NCBI GenBank assembly: GCA_016278515.1
Contig: JADQBR010000036.1
Location: forward strand, 1-64,000
Direction of reading: 5' to 3'
Origin: Bacillota bacterium
Lineage (GTDB): Bacteria; Bacillota; JADQBR01
DNA length: 64,000 nt
The notes below the pieces were generated by a model. The model did no database searches. It saw nothing but the letters and a program-made list of their open reading frames with translations, and was not told the DNA's origin. Position numbers and translations under genes: made by a program. This document shows, piece by piece, positions 25,074-33,960 of the stretch (its first letter is position 1; the number at the start of each line of letters is the position of its first letter).

Positions 25074-26210
25074 GTGAATAAAAAATATTTTGCAGTCATT
25101 GTCGGCGCTGGTCCAGCCGGTTCTTATTTAGCCTATAAGTTAGCCCGAAATAACATGCCTGTAGCCCTTATTGACAAGAAAATATTTCCGAGATACAAAA
25201 CATGCGGCGGCGGTATCTCCGCCAAAGCCACAAAACTGCTGCTTGATGCAGAAATAGATTTTTCCAATTTAGTCCAGGACCGAATAAAAAAAGTGATTTT
25301 TACAAAAAACTGTCTTGGCCCTGTTCCGGTGACCTTTGAGCAACCGATTATTGAAATGGTTATGCGCGATGAATTCGATGATCATCTCAGGCAACACGCT
25401 GTATCCGCAGGAGCAGATTTTTACCCTGAAAGTACATTTCTGCAACAGGAAAATACAAAAGATGGGTTATTAATTAAAACTTCTGGTAAAGCAATCAGTA
25501 CAATTTATTTAGTAGGTGCAGACGGAGCAAATAGTCAAGTTGCGAAATCCATGGGACAACCTGTCAAAAGAAGGAAAGGCTTTGCTGTGGAATGCGAACT
25601 AGAATCAACCAGACAGGCTCAATATAAGGGAACAGTTATATTAGACCATGGACATATTGACGAAGGGTATGGCTGGGTCTTTCCAAAGAAAAACCATCTT
25701 TCAGTCGGTATAGGTTCTTTTTCTCCCAAACAAAAGAACTATAGACAGCACCTGGAAAGGTTTTTAACTAGTCTTAATTTGCCTCATGAAAAGAAACTTA
25801 CCAGAGGGCATCTCATACCCACTCCTTCCCAAAAAAAAGTCTTCTTACATAAGGATTACGCTTTGCTGGTGGGAGATGCCGCTGGTTTAGTCGATCCCAT
25901 GACAGGAGAAGGTGTTTACTACGCTTTAAAAAGTGCCGAATTAGCTGCCGAAGCGCTAATGAAAAATAAATTATCATCTTACTCCGATTCGGTAAATTCC
26001 TTACTGATGCCTGAACTTAGGCAGGCCAAAAGAGTTGCCAAGATTCTCTACACCGCACCCGCTGCAGTACATAGTTTAATTCAAAAGAATCACAATTTAG
26101 CTAAAAACCTCGCAGAAGTAGTGTACGGTGGCGAATCATATCGTAACCTATTTAAAGGCCTCGCCACCCAAATAGTCAAGATACCTTGGTCAAATATTTC
26201 ACCTGACTAA
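25074..26210 (+). CDS. geranylgeranyl-reductase-family flavoprotein
   Basis: This 378-residue FAD-dependent oxidoreductase belongs to the geranylgeranyl reductase family. These enzymes reduce polyprenyl double bonds in lipids, quinones or carotenoids. It has the FAD fold VIVGAGPAGSYLAYKLA, the acidic VALIDKK, FPRYKTCGGGIS typical of the family, and the second FAD motif LLVGDAAGLVDPMTGEGVYYAL. The GTG at 25074 is six bases after GAGGTG and is preferred over a GTG three codons earlier. In this kind of organism a likely substrate is a menaquinone side chain, but that is only a guess. Confidence 0.85.
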   Translation: MNKKYFAVIVGAGPAGSYLAYKLARNNMPVALIDKKIFPRYKTCGGGISAKATKLLLDAEIDFSNLVQDRIKKVIFTKNCLGPVPVTFEQPIIEMVMRDEFDDHLRQHAVSAGADFYPESTFLQQENTKDGLLIKTSGKAISTIYLVGADGANSQVAKSMGQPVKRRKGFAVECELESTRQAQYKGTVILDHGHIDEGYGWVFPKKNHLSVGIGSFSPKQKNYRQHLERFLTSLNLPHEKKLTRGHLIPTPSQKKVFLHKDYALLVGDAAGLVDPMTGEGVYYALKSAELAAEALMKNKLSSYSDSVNSLLMPELRQAKRVAKILYTAPAAVHSLIQKNHNLAKNLAEVVYGGESYRNLFKGLATQIVKIPWSNISPD

Positions 26211-26334
26211 CTTGACGTCAGTTCCGGCATTTCGACACGAGGATGTCAAACGCCAACTAAATCATGGCATCTGCAGTGCAATTCTAGAGTTCAGAGGAAG
26301 TTGAATCTCCGACTGACTTAAGAACTTGCAATAA

Positions 26335-26358
26335 ATTGGGGTCCGTTCGGACCCCAAT
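26335..26358 (+). terminator. terminator downstream of the geranylgeranyl reductase gene
   Basis: ATTGGGGTCCG and CGGACCCCAAT form an 11-pair stem with a TT centre, followed by GGTTTATTTT. Confidence 0.8.
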
Positions 26359-26370
26359 GGTTTATTTTAA

Positions 26371-26389
26371 AGCTTTCCAGAGGAAAGCT
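26371..26389 (+). terminator. second tandem terminator
   Basis: AGCTTTCC and GGAAAGCT pair around AGA, and two T runs follow. It lies 12 bases after the first terminator and gives a back-up stop. Confidence 0.7.
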
Positions 26390-26603
26390 GTTTTTGCTTT
26401 TTGATAATTTTAACGGAAAGCTATTTTTTATATTTTTGTAATTTATTTGTCATTATTAATATGAGCAGCATTTTTAACGATTACACTGTCAAATTAGTGC
26501 TAAAACTAACAAAATGTGTTTAATCAGAAAAACTTTTGTTGTTATAAAATTTCAGTTTGTAACAAATAATAAAAAAGAACTTTAAAAAGGAGGTTTTTTA
26601 CGA

Positions 26604-27083
26604 ATGTCCAAAGTTTTAGCTGTATTCAGTGATCGTAAAAGAGCTGAAGATTGCGTCAACGCATTAAGAGATGCGGGTTTTGACCGCGAAATATCTGTAC
26701 TCAGTAAAGAAGAAAAGCAAGATAATCAAGGCGGTCAGGGTACGATGAAAGAGGATACAGGCGGAGTCGCCGGCGGCGTTACCTCAGGAGGTATGCTTGG
26801 AGGCATAGCAGGTTTAGCCTTAGGCGCCGGTGCCATCGCAGTTCCTGGTTTAGGACCCCTTATTGCTGCTGGCCCCATAGCCGGTCTATTATCCGGTGCT
26901 GCTACAGGCGGCGTGGCTGGCGGTTTGGTAGACTGGGGAATTCCAGAAGCTGAAGGTAAACAGCTAGAAGAAGATGTTAAACAAGGGAAAATTCTAGTTG
27001 CGATTGATGCCACTGATAAAAAGAAAGACGAAGCTATTAATTTATTACGCCAGTTCGAAGGCGAAAACATCAAAGTTCATTAA
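26604..27083 (+). CDS. general-stress-type protein with glycine-zipper core
   Basis: This 159-residue protein has an N-terminal alpha/beta segment (VLAVFSDRKRAEDCVNALRDAGF), as in the YflT/GSP17M general-stress family. A long Gly/Ala-rich hydrophobic core follows (about 55-110) with G-G-x-x-G-G repeats able to form glycine-zipper membrane helices. The short C-terminal alpha/beta part is KILVAIDATDKKKDEAINLL. Such proteins are induced by heat, salt or oxidative stress, and their biochemical role is not established. A strong AAAAAGGAGG ribosome site precedes the ATG. It is a single-gene unit closed by a terminator. Confidence 0.75.
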   Translation: MSKVLAVFSDRKRAEDCVNALRDAGFDREISVLSKEEKQDNQGGQGTMKEDTGGVAGGVTSGGMLGGIAGLALGAGAIAVPGLGPLIAAGPIAGLLSGAATGGVAGGLVDWGIPEAEGKQLEEDVKQGKILVAIDATDKKKDEAINLLRQFEGENIKVH

Positions 27084-27089
27084 ATTTAT

Positions 27090-27116
27090 AAAGTCAGGGT
27101 TTCTAACCCTGACTTT
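27090..27116. terminator. bidirectional terminator
   Basis: AAAGTCAGGGTT and AACCCTGACTTT form a 12-pair stem with a TCT loop between the convergent stress-protein and fdhD genes. Confidence 0.85.
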
Positions 27117-27122
27117 ACTATT

Positions 27123-27947
27123 TCAGATCAATATTCTGTGTGGGTAGGTATAAATATTTGCCCCATTTTTTCTGAGGTAGCCGACTATGGTTACATTTAG
27201 CTCTTGTGCCAATTCTACGGCTAGAGAAGTGGGCCCAGTACCGGACGCTATAATCGGGATTCCGGCTTTGGCTACTTTTAACAAGATCTCTGAAGAAAGT
27301 CGCCCGGTAGTAACAAAAAACTTTTTGCACGAGGTTATACCCTCAGAATAATACCAGCCGAGCACTTTGTCAGCAGCGTTATGGCGGCCAATATCTTCAC
27401 GCACCACAAGTAGTTTCCCTTCAGAAAAAATTCCGCAGGCGTGGACACTCCCTGTTTGGGCGTAGAGTTCCGAAGCTTTTTGCAGCTTAAATTTGGCTCT
27501 TACAATATTCTCTAAAGAAATTTTATCCTGAGACTCCACCTTAAGTGTCTTTTTGTCCATTAGGTGATAAAAGCTGGTTCCACCGCCACAGCCTGAGGTA
27601 AGGTAACGTTTGCCTAGAGTCTCTAATGCCATCTTATTAACACTGTCAGTATTTATGTTGACTGTTCCACATTTTTCGTCAACATTAATATCAGTTATTT
27701 CCACTGCTTTTGAGAGTAGCCCTTCGCCTATTAGGTAGCCAGTTGCTAATTCTTTCAAATGAGTAGGCGTACACAAAAATGTTACAATTTCCCGCTGATT
27801 AACGCTTACCGTAACAGGAAATTCTTGGGGAACAAATTTTTTTTCAATCTTTACTTCTCCGGTTGTTTCCACTTTGGTTACATTAATTGCTTGCTTCATT
27901 AGTTTGGTATCTATCTCCTTTAATGTTTCTATAGCACTCTTCGCCAA
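27123..27947 (-). CDS. fdhD: FdhD, formate dehydrogenase sulfurtransferase
   Basis: FdhD transfers sulfur from a cysteine desulfurase to the molybdenum or tungsten cofactor of formate dehydrogenase. The 274-residue protein shows the family motifs TSGCGGGTSF (active-site cysteine region), TGSVHACGIF, V-R-E-D-I-G-R-H-N-A-A-D-K-V, TTGRLSSEIL and SGTGPTSLA. The reading starts at a TTG; an ATG at 27899 is the alternative, but AGGAG lies 15 bases from it, so the start is uncertain. No formate dehydrogenase gene is in the window. Confidence 0.9.
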   Translation of the reverse strand: MAKSAIETLKEIDTKLMKQAINVTKVETTGEVKIEKKFVPQEFPVTVSVNQREIVTFLCTPTHLKELATGYLIGEGLLSKAVEITDINVDEKCGTVNINTDSVNKMALETLGKRYLTSGCGGGTSFYHLMDKKTLKVESQDKISLENIVRAKFKLQKASELYAQTGSVHACGIFSEGKLLVVREDIGRHNAADKVLGWYYSEGITSCKKFFVTTGRLSSEILLKVAKAGIPIIASGTGPTSLAVELAQELNVTIVGYLRKNGANIYTYPHRILI

Positions 27948-27982
27948 TCGAAGCGGAAATTCCTTGTAGGATTCAGGCTAAA

Positions 27983-28810
27983 TTAACTTGTGACCCGTTT
28001 TTGCCCACTGCGTGGTTTAGTCTTGGATTGTTTTTTATTATCTTCTTTGGCTGCTTTAACACTCTCTCTCAATGCTTCCATAAGATCAACCACTTTCGGC
28101 TCTTTATGTCTTTTCGGTACGGATATCTCTTCTTTATCGATTTTTGCTTTTATCAATTCCATTAAGGCTTCTCGATAATTACTAGCATACTTTTCAGGAT
28201 CAAATGCTGCAGAAAGGTTTTTAACCAAACTAATAGCCATTTTTACCTCATTATCATGTATTTGAATATCCTCTATTTTAGGCAATTCGCTGGATGAACG
28301 AATTTCATTGGGGAAGTACATAGTATGCATCACTATAGTGTCTTTATCATAAACCCTTAATGCAGCCAGACTTTCTTTAGAACGGAGGAAAACTTTGGCC
28401 ACAGCAATCTTCCCTGTTTCCTTTAGCGCAGTCAACAGTAATTGGTATGCTTTTTGGCCAAAGTTTTCCGGTGCTAAGAAATACGTTTTGACAAAAAATA
28501 TTGGATCTATTTCCTGTAAATCTACGAAATCAATAATATCTATGGTTTTTAATGTATTCAATGGCAATTGTTCAAAATCTTCATCCTCAAGTATTACATA
28601 TTTGTTTTTTTCATATTCATAACCCCGCACAATTTCATCAGCGCCTATTTCTCTATCACAAACGGGACATACTTTTTCGTATTTAATCGGAGTCTTGCAT
28701 TCAGAGTGGAGATAGTTAAACTTAACACTTTTATTTTCTGTCGCAGCAAACATTTTTATAGGAATATTTACCAACCCAAATGACACGGCACCTTTCCACA
28801 TGGTTCTCAT
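27983..28810 (-). CDS. ku: Ku protein (non-homologous end joining)
   Basis: Bacterial Ku binds DNA double-strand ends and recruits ligase LigD. The 275-residue protein starts MRTMWKGAVSFGLVNIPIK, the hallmark Ku N-terminus. It has the pattern C-x-x-C in KVCPVCDRE, the core Ku beta-barrel, and a lysine-rich tail that in other Ku proteins contacts DNA or LigD. No ligD is adjacent. It is divergent from a SASP gene and near germination genes, so a role in repairing breaks on spore outgrowth is plausible. Confidence 0.93.
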   Translation of the reverse strand: MRTMWKGAVSFGLVNIPIKMFAATENKSVKFNYLHSECKTPIKYEKVCPVCDREIGADEIVRGYEYEKNKYVILEDEDFEQLPLNTLKTIDIIDFVDLQEIDPIFFVKTYFLAPENFGQKAYQLLLTALKETGKIAVAKVFLRSKESLAALRVYDKDTIVMHTMYFPNEIRSSSELPKIEDIQIHDNEVKMAISLVKNLSAAFDPEKYASNYREALMELIKAKIDKEEISVPKRHKEPKVVDLMEALRESVKAAKEDNKKQSKTKPRSGQKRVTS

Positions 28811-28954
28811 TGTTCATTCACTCCTTGATAAAATGTCATTTATACTAATTTGTAGCTATTCTTCTAAACATTTTACAACATGGAACTACTGACATTGCAC
28901 ATACTAGTATTGTATCTGATGTAGGAGTATTCAATTCAAAAGGAGGTTTTTTTC

Positions 28955-29137
28955 GTGGCTAGAAACGGCAGCATTATGTCTGACGGACTCAAATATGAGT
29001 TAGCCAAGGAAATGGGTGTAGACGGTATTGTCGCTAATGAAGGGTGGGGAGGCGTACCGTCTAAACAATGTGGTATGTTAGTAAAAATGGCCATAGAAAA
29101 AGCGGAACAGGCTATGGCCCAAAACTTTGTAAAGTAA
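28955..29137 (+). CDS. alpha/beta-type small acid-soluble spore protein
   Basis: SASPs coat and protect DNA in the dormant spore. The 60-residue protein has the family pattern M-S-D-x-L-K-Y-E-x-A-K-E-x-G, with G-W-G-G-V-P-S-K in the middle and G-x-M-V-K-x-x-I-E-like segments (here CGMLVKMAIEKAEQ). The start is a GTG preceded by AAAGGAGG. A CATACTA at 28900-28906 fits the -10 of sigma-G/F promoters, but I do not see a good -35. A terminator follows. Confidence 0.92.
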   Translation: MARNGSIMSDGLKYELAKEMGVDGIVANEGWGGVPSKQCGMLVKMAIEKAEQAMAQNFVK

Positions 29138-29156
29138 ATACCCTACACAAGATACC

Positions 29157-29175
29157 CCGAGGCATTTTGCCTCGG
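29157..29175 (+). terminator. terminator of the SASP gene
   Basis: CCGAGGCA and TGCCTCGG form an eight-pair stem with a TTT loop, followed by ATTTTTTC. Confidence 0.85.
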
Positions 29176-29299
29176 ATTTTTTCTGTTTATTGCTGATGGC
29201 CATTTCAAGCAAATTTATTTTTCTATCCTAAATTTTTCTTTAGAGTAATATTTTTTTAATTTTGGCACAAACTACTTTCCGAGGGAGGTTTGAAAAAAA

Positions 29300-29986
29300 A
29301 TGAACAAAAAACTCTTCTTGGTTGGATCAGTCCTAACTATTGTTTTACTAGCAACTCTATTTTATTCCACTGCAACCGAAGCCGAGTATCGCAAAACATT
29401 ATACTACGGCTCCTCCGGGCAAGACGTAAGAGTCGTCCAAGAAAAATTAAGAAACTGGGGATACTATACTGGAGCAATTGACGGATATTATGCGGCAAAA
29501 ACCTTTCAAGCAGTTCGTCAGTTTCAAACTAAGAATGGGTTAAGAGTGGATGGCATTGTTGGGGAAGAAACATGGGGAGCACTTGGAGAACCTGTAAAAC
29601 CTGTCACGTACCAGGCAAATTCAGGGGGTGCTAGCGGACAAAATGTCTATCTTTTGTCACAGATAATAAGTGCTGAGGCTAAAGGAGAACCCTTTGAAGG
29701 CATGGTAGCAGTAGGTGCAGTTATCTTAAACAGGATTCAGAGTGCCTCTTTTCCAAACAGCCTAGCCGGTGTAATTTATCAGCCTTTGGCATTTGAACCA
29801 GTTGCAAACGGAAGCATCTACAATCCGCCGATAAGTGGTGCAGTTAGAGCGGCCAACTTGGCTCTCAGTGGTTGGGATCCGTCTTACGGTTGCTTATATT
29901 TCTGGAACCCTGCCACGGCTACAAGCAAATGGGTTTGGCAGCGTTCAATAGTTAGACGTCTTGGCAAACATGTTTTCGCACGATAG
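29300..29986 (+). CDS. sleB: SleB, spore cortex-lytic enzyme
   Basis: SleB is a lytic transglycosylase that digests spore cortex peptidoglycan on germination. The 228-residue protein has an N-terminal hydrophobic signal segment (about 4-24). A peptidoglycan-binding domain (about 35-95) includes GSSGQDVRVVQEKLRNWGYY. The SleB catalytic domain carries the conserved glutamate in IISAEAKGEPFEGMVAVGAVILNR. The length is normal. ypeB follows after 11 bases, as in Bacillus and Clostridia. Expression in the forespore is expected but no clear sigma-G promoter was found. Confidence 0.94.
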   Translation: MNKKLFLVGSVLTIVLLATLFYSTATEAEYRKTLYYGSSGQDVRVVQEKLRNWGYYTGAIDGYYAAKTFQAVRQFQTKNGLRVDGIVGEETWGALGEPVKPVTYQANSGGASGQNVYLLSQIISAEAKGEPFEGMVAVGAVILNRIQSASFPNSLAGVIYQPLAFEPVANGSIYNPPISGAVRAANLALSGWDPSYGCLYFWNPATATSKWVWQRSIVRRLGKHVFAR

Positions 29987-29997
29987 GAGGCATATTT

Positions 29998-31353
29998 ATG
30001 CGTAACCGAATATTAACTGTTTTAGCTGGGCTATTAATTGTAGGATCTGTTTTTTGGGGCTATCAACAGAATACCCAACGCCAGCGCTTGGACAATCTTT
30101 TAAATTCACGATACCAACAAGCATTTTTCAATCTCATGGAACATGTAGAACAGAGTCAAGTCCTATTAGCTAAATCTATGGTAACGAATTCAGCTCAGCA
30201 GCGAACAGCCCTGCTCAGTGACATCTGGTACGAAGCAAACGTCGCTCAAGAAAACTTAAACCAACTTCCAGTTGCCCAGCCTATTTTGGGTCAGACTGCA
30301 AAATTTTTAACACAAGTTGGCGACTACAGTCTTTCAGTTTTAAAACAAAACGAACAGGGTAAGGCTTTAGACGATAACCAGTTAGACCAAATAACATCAT
30401 TGCATAATCGCATGTTAGACTTAACGAGAAAACTTCAAAAAATTAGAGCTGATGTTGTAGATGGAAAATTAACTTGGACTGAAATCAAAAAAAGCAGTCA
30501 GGGCAATTTGCCCGAAGGAAAGGTTCCTGAGGGCGAAAATTCATTTAGGGCAATCGACCAGGAATTAATGCAAGATCAACCAGTGCTAATATACGACGGA
30601 CCTTTTTCTGACCACTTAGAGCTTATGCAGCCTAAAGGTTTAGATGGAAAAGACATAACAGAGGAAGAAGCACAAGACGTAGTCCGTCAATTTATAGACG
30701 TACCGGATGATGGTCAGAACTGGCGATCAATGGTGAAAAAGGATAGTAATCCGGGAGGCAAAATTCCAGCCTATGCAGTTCAAATGGAAAACGATCATTC
30801 TCAAGTAATAGCTGATGTTAGTAAAAAAGGCGGCAAAATTGTCTGGCTTACTATTAATAGATCTATTGGCAAACCAAAACTAAAACCGGAAACTGCCAGG
30901 GTGAAAGCTATTGATTTCTTGAAGAATAAAGGATTTGAAAATGCAAAACCATCTTTTATGAAAATTAATCAGAGAACCGTTACAGTAGTCCTTGTGCCAC
31001 AACAAAAAGATATTTTGATTTATCCAGATCAAGTAAAAGTGGAAGTCGCCTTGGATAACGGTCAAGTAGTAGGTTATGAAGCGTTAGGTTTTATTATGGC
31101 CAATCACGATAGAGAGTTTCCAGCGATTAAGGTTACTAAGGAAGAAGCTCAAAAAAAATTAAATGACCAACTGGAAATTAACCGTAGTAAATTAGCTCTA
31201 ATCCCCTTAAGGCCAGGCACCGAAGTGCTCACCTGGGAATTTAGAGGTACTTACAAAGGCGATACCTTCTTTACGTATATTAACGTTGAAAACGGTAACG
31301 AAGAACAAATTTTCCAGGTTATCACAAATGATAACGGGGAACTAGCACTTTAA
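29998..31353 (+). CDS. ypeB: YpeB, germination protein
   Basis: YpeB is needed for SleB to be localised and kept stable in the spore. The 451-residue protein has an N-terminal membrane anchor (about 5-22), a helical region, and PepSY-type modules in the C-terminal half. Examples are EEEAQDVVRQFIDVP near residue 222 and ITKEEAQKKLNDQL-like sequence near 380. The ribosome site AGGAGG is well placed. Its linkage to sleB is diagnostic. Confidence 0.93.
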   Translation: MRNRILTVLAGLLIVGSVFWGYQQNTQRQRLDNLLNSRYQQAFFNLMEHVEQSQVLLAKSMVTNSAQQRTALLSDIWYEANVAQENLNQLPVAQPILGQTAKFLTQVGDYSLSVLKQNEQGKALDDNQLDQITSLHNRMLDLTRKLQKIRADVVDGKLTWTEIKKSSQGNLPEGKVPEGENSFRAIDQELMQDQPVLIYDGPFSDHLELMQPKGLDGKDITEEEAQDVVRQFIDVPDDGQNWRSMVKKDSNPGGKIPAYAVQMENDHSQVIADVSKKGGKIVWLTINRSIGKPKLKPETARVKAIDFLKNKGFENAKPSFMKINQRTVTVVLVPQQKDILIYPDQVKVEVALDNGQVVGYEALGFIMANHDREFPAIKVTKEEAQKKLNDQLEINRSKLALIPLRPGTEVLTWEFRGTYKGDTFFTYINVENGNEEQIFQVITNDNGELAL

Positions 31354-31373
31354 TTCTTTTGAGACCTAAATAA

Positions 31374-31402
31374 AAAACTAGCTCCAGTACGGGGCTAGTT
31401 TT
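31374..31402. terminator. terminator between ypeB and fliY
   Basis: AAAACTAGCTCC pairs with GGGGCTAGTTTT (12 pairs, one G-T) around a 5-base loop. A T run follows on the plus strand, and the stem reaches the last bases of the convergent fliY gene. Confidence 0.75.
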
Positions 31403-32513
31403 AGCCTTTTTTTAAATTCTCCAGTCTTTCCCTTGGGCTGACTATATGTGTCAGACGCACTCCAAAGTTTTCATTTATGACCACAACTTCTCCCTGCGCA
31501 ATTAACGTGCCGTTAACTAATATCTCCACTGGCTCATTAGCCAATTTCTCAAGTTCGACAATAGCACCAGGCATCATTTTTAACACTTCTTTTATTGGTT
31601 TTCTCGTTTTACCCAGCACTACGGAAACACGTAACGGAACATCCAAAATCAAATCAAGGTTCCGCGGTTGGTCACTGCCATAGCTGTACTCGCCACTACC
31701 GTCATGGCTGTGCTGAGCTGTTCCCTGGGCCTCTTCTTGCTGCTGAGGTTTCTGCTGGGGTGGTGCCGGTTGTACATCTTCAGGCACTGTTGTTGGTTGT
31801 ACTTCTTCCGCTACAGTATCTCCCATTAACATGCGCACCTGCTGGTGTGCAATATCCAATGGGATAACCTGCATTATCTCACTGTTAATGAGGTCACCTA
31901 TTTCCAAGGCAAAGGAAACAACTACCAGTGGTTGATCCCCTTCATATTTAAATGGATTACCCGTTTCTTCTGACAAGTCAACAGGTGTGATTTCCGGAGG
32001 TGTAATAACTACACTTTTATTAAACATGGTGGACATGGAAGTAGCGGCGGAACCCATCATTTGATTCATGGCTTCTGCAACTGCACTGGTATGAAATTCA
32101 GACAGCTCTACATTAGCGTTGGTTCCGTCCCCACCCATCATTAAATCAGCGATAATTGCCGCATCTTTAGCGTAAATTACTAAAACATTAGAACCCTGTA
32201 CCCCATCAGTGAATTTAATTTCTATTAATAAATACGGTTTACTAAAGGTATCACTCAACTCCTGGGTACTGCTTAATGAAACCTTAGGAGTCGTAATGTT
32301 TACCTTTTGATTAAGTAGTTGAGACAGAGTAGTAGCTGCTGAACCCATAGAAATATTACCAATTTCGCCCAGTGCGTCCTTGTCGGAATCATCTAAGGCA
32401 ACACCGTCGGCGGCTGTTTCTGCCTCAACCTGCTGCGCGTCTTCCTGCTCTGTATCGTCCGACTGGCTTAACAATGCATCTATTTCCTCCTGAGATAGGA
32501 ATGAATCATTCAT
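31401..32513 (-). CDS. fliY: FliY, flagellar switch protein with CheC-like and FliN domains
   Basis: FliY is a C-ring component and CheY-P phosphatase. The 370-residue protein begins with the CheY-P-binding-like peptide FLSQEEIDALLSQ. It then has a CheC-type domain with two D/S-x-x-x-E-x-x-N helices (ALGEIGNISMGSA and AVAEAMNQMMGSA), a low-complexity linker rich in Q, P and E, and a C-terminal FliN/SpoA domain (LDVPLRVSVVLGKTRKPI). The ATG at 32513 overlaps the fliM stop by eight bases. It is the last gene of the flagellar run. A separate FliN-domain gene lies at 48028. Confidence 0.93.
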   Translation of the reverse strand: MNDSFLSQEEIDALLSQSDDTEQEDAQQVEAETAADGVALDDSDKDALGEIGNISMGSAATTLSQLLNQKVNITTPKVSLSSTQELSDTFSKPYLLIEIKFTDGVQGSNVLVIYAKDAAIIADLMMGGDGTNANVELSEFHTSAVAEAMNQMMGSAATSMSTMFNKSVVITPPEITPVDLSEETGNPFKYEGDQPLVVVSFALEIGDLINSEIMQVIPLDIAHQQVRMLMGDTVAEEVQPTTVPEDVQPAPPQQKPQQQEEAQGTAQHSHDGSGEYSYGSDQPRNLDLILDVPLRVSVVLGKTRKPIKEVLKMMPGAIVELEKLANEPVEILVNGTLIAQGEVVVINENFGVRLTHIVSPRERLENLKKG

Positions 32514-33507
32514 CGGCAACAGCCCCTTCTTTTTCAATTGCAGTGACTTGAGCCGCTATATTAGCACCTTTCAAACCTGGTTGAGCCTTCATCTTTAGAC
32601 GACCTTCCACCAAAATATCTATATCAGATGAAATGGTTTTGTCTAATACTAAGCAGTCTCCTCGCTGTAATTGAAGAAAATCTCTTACTGTTATATTAGT
32701 CTCACCACATAAAGCAGTAATTTCCACCGGCACTTTGCTAATGTATCGGTTTATCAATTTGTCTAAGTTTTCGTTTTTCCGGTGTTCTGTGCTAGAGAAC
32801 CAGTAGTGGGTTGTTAACTTAGATATAATAGCTTCAAGCGTAATATATGGCAAACATAAATTGACATAACCTGTAGTACCAGCAACGGCACTGGTAAGTG
32901 TAACTAAAGCCACAGTTTCATTTGGAGATATAATCTGATTGAACTGAGGATTAGTCTCCACGGATTCAATTTTAGGACTAAATTCAAAAATGTCAGCCCA
33001 TGCCAACTTCAGGTTTTCTAAAATTTTAAAATTAAGTCTTTCCAGCACAGTTAACTCTATTTCAGTAAGTTCTTCCCCTACTTTCTCTTCAAGCATGGTA
33101 CCGCTTCCACCAAACAACAAATCTATCGTAGGCAAAAAGAATGCCGGGTTTGTTTCAAATATAGCAGTGCCATTGAGCGGCTCCATGGAAAATATAGTCA
33201 TCAAAGTCGGTGAAGGAACAGACATAATAAAATCTTCATAAGTCAATTGATCAACAGACGCTATTTTTACCTGAACACTAGTACGCAGGTATCCCGATAA
33301 GAAGTTTGACAGCAGCCTGGCAAAATTATCATGCAGCATGTGTAATGTTCTCAGCTGATCCTTAGAAAATTTATTGGGACGCCTAAAGTCATAGCGGCGA
33401 ACTTTCTCCTGTGTAGACTCGCTTTTAATTTTTTCAGCATCTATTTCTCCTGTAGATACTGCATTTAACAGCAAATCTATTTCAGATTGGGAAAGAACTT
33501 CATCCAC
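32506..33507 (-). CDS. fliM: FliM, flagellar motor switch protein
   Basis: FliM forms the C-ring and binds phosphorylated CheY. The 333-residue protein has the N-terminal CheY-binding peptide VLSQSEIDLLLNAV, the FliM middle domain starting RYDFRRPNKFSKDQLRTL, and a C-terminal SpoA domain (LQRGDCLVLDKTISSDIDILVEGRLKMKA is in that part). The length is typical. It is separated from fliL and placed after cheY, unlike the fliL-fliM-fliY order of Bacillus. Confidence 0.95.
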   Translation of the reverse strand: MDEVLSQSEIDLLLNAVSTGEIDAEKIKSESTQEKVRRYDFRRPNKFSKDQLRTLHMLHDNFARLLSNFLSGYLRTSVQVKIASVDQLTYEDFIMSVPSPTLMTIFSMEPLNGTAIFETNPAFFLPTIDLLFGGSGTMLEEKVGEELTEIELTVLERLNFKILENLKLAWADIFEFSPKIESVETNPQFNQIISPNETVALVTLTSAVAGTTGYVNLCLPYITLEAIISKLTTHYWFSSTEHRKNENLDKLINRYISKVPVEITALCGETNITVRDFLQLQRGDCLVLDKTISSDIDILVEGRLKMKAQPGLKGANIAAQVTAIEKEGAVADE

Positions 33508-33570
33508 GCTGCCACCTGCTTTCTAAGCTAAATAATAGGAGTAACTACAATAATTGCAAAAATATTTACC

Positions 33571-33936
33571 TCATGCGCCTAAAGCCTTGCTTAATGCCTG
33601 CAGCACTCTATCCTGTTGGAAAGGCTTGACGATAAAATCTCTTGCACCTGCTTGAATCGCTTCCATTACCATGCCCTGCTGCCCCATGGCACTGCACATA
33701 ATTACGTTTGCAGCGGAATCAAACTCTTTGATTGCTCTAACTGCATTAATTCCGTCCATCTCCGGCATAGTAATATCCATAGTAACTACATCCGGTTGAT
33801 GTTCTTTATACAAGTCTACTGCAACTACTCCGTTCGGTGCTTCTGCTACAACCTCATAACCGTTTTTCGATAAAATATCTTTAATCATCATACGCATAAA
33901 TGCCGCATCATCAACTATCAATACCCTTTTGCCCAT
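33571..33936 (-). CDS. cheY: CheY, chemotaxis response regulator
   Basis: This 121-residue single-domain receiver has an acidic pair in VLIVDDAAF, the phosphoacceptor aspartate in DVVTMDITMPEMDG, a switch residue in IMCSAMGQQ, and the conserved lysine in FIVKPF. It would carry the signal from CheA (not in the window) to FliM and FliY, which are encoded downstream. Confidence 0.95.
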   Translation of the reverse strand: MGKRVLIVDDAAFMRMMIKDILSKNGYEVVAEAPNGVVAVDLYKEHQPDVVTMDITMPEMDGINAVRAIKEFDSAANVIMCSAMGQQGMVMEAIQAGARDFIVKPFQQDRVLQALSKALGA

Positions 33937-33960
33937 TATACAATCTCCCCTTTCAATTAC

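Larger units (their letters stand above)
26211..26603. other. non-coding stretch with two terminators
   Basis: This stretch of about 390 bases has no convincing ORF. It holds two intrinsic terminators in its first half. The second half is AT-rich with a TATAAAAT stretch near 26545 that could be the -10 of the stress-protein gene. No other structure was seen. Confidence 0.6.

Noticed and set aside
31595-31867. plus-strand ORFs inside fliY and many similar ones across flagellar genes
   Set aside because: They are complementary-strand shadows of confident genes with low-complexity or cysteine-rich translations and no ribosome sites.
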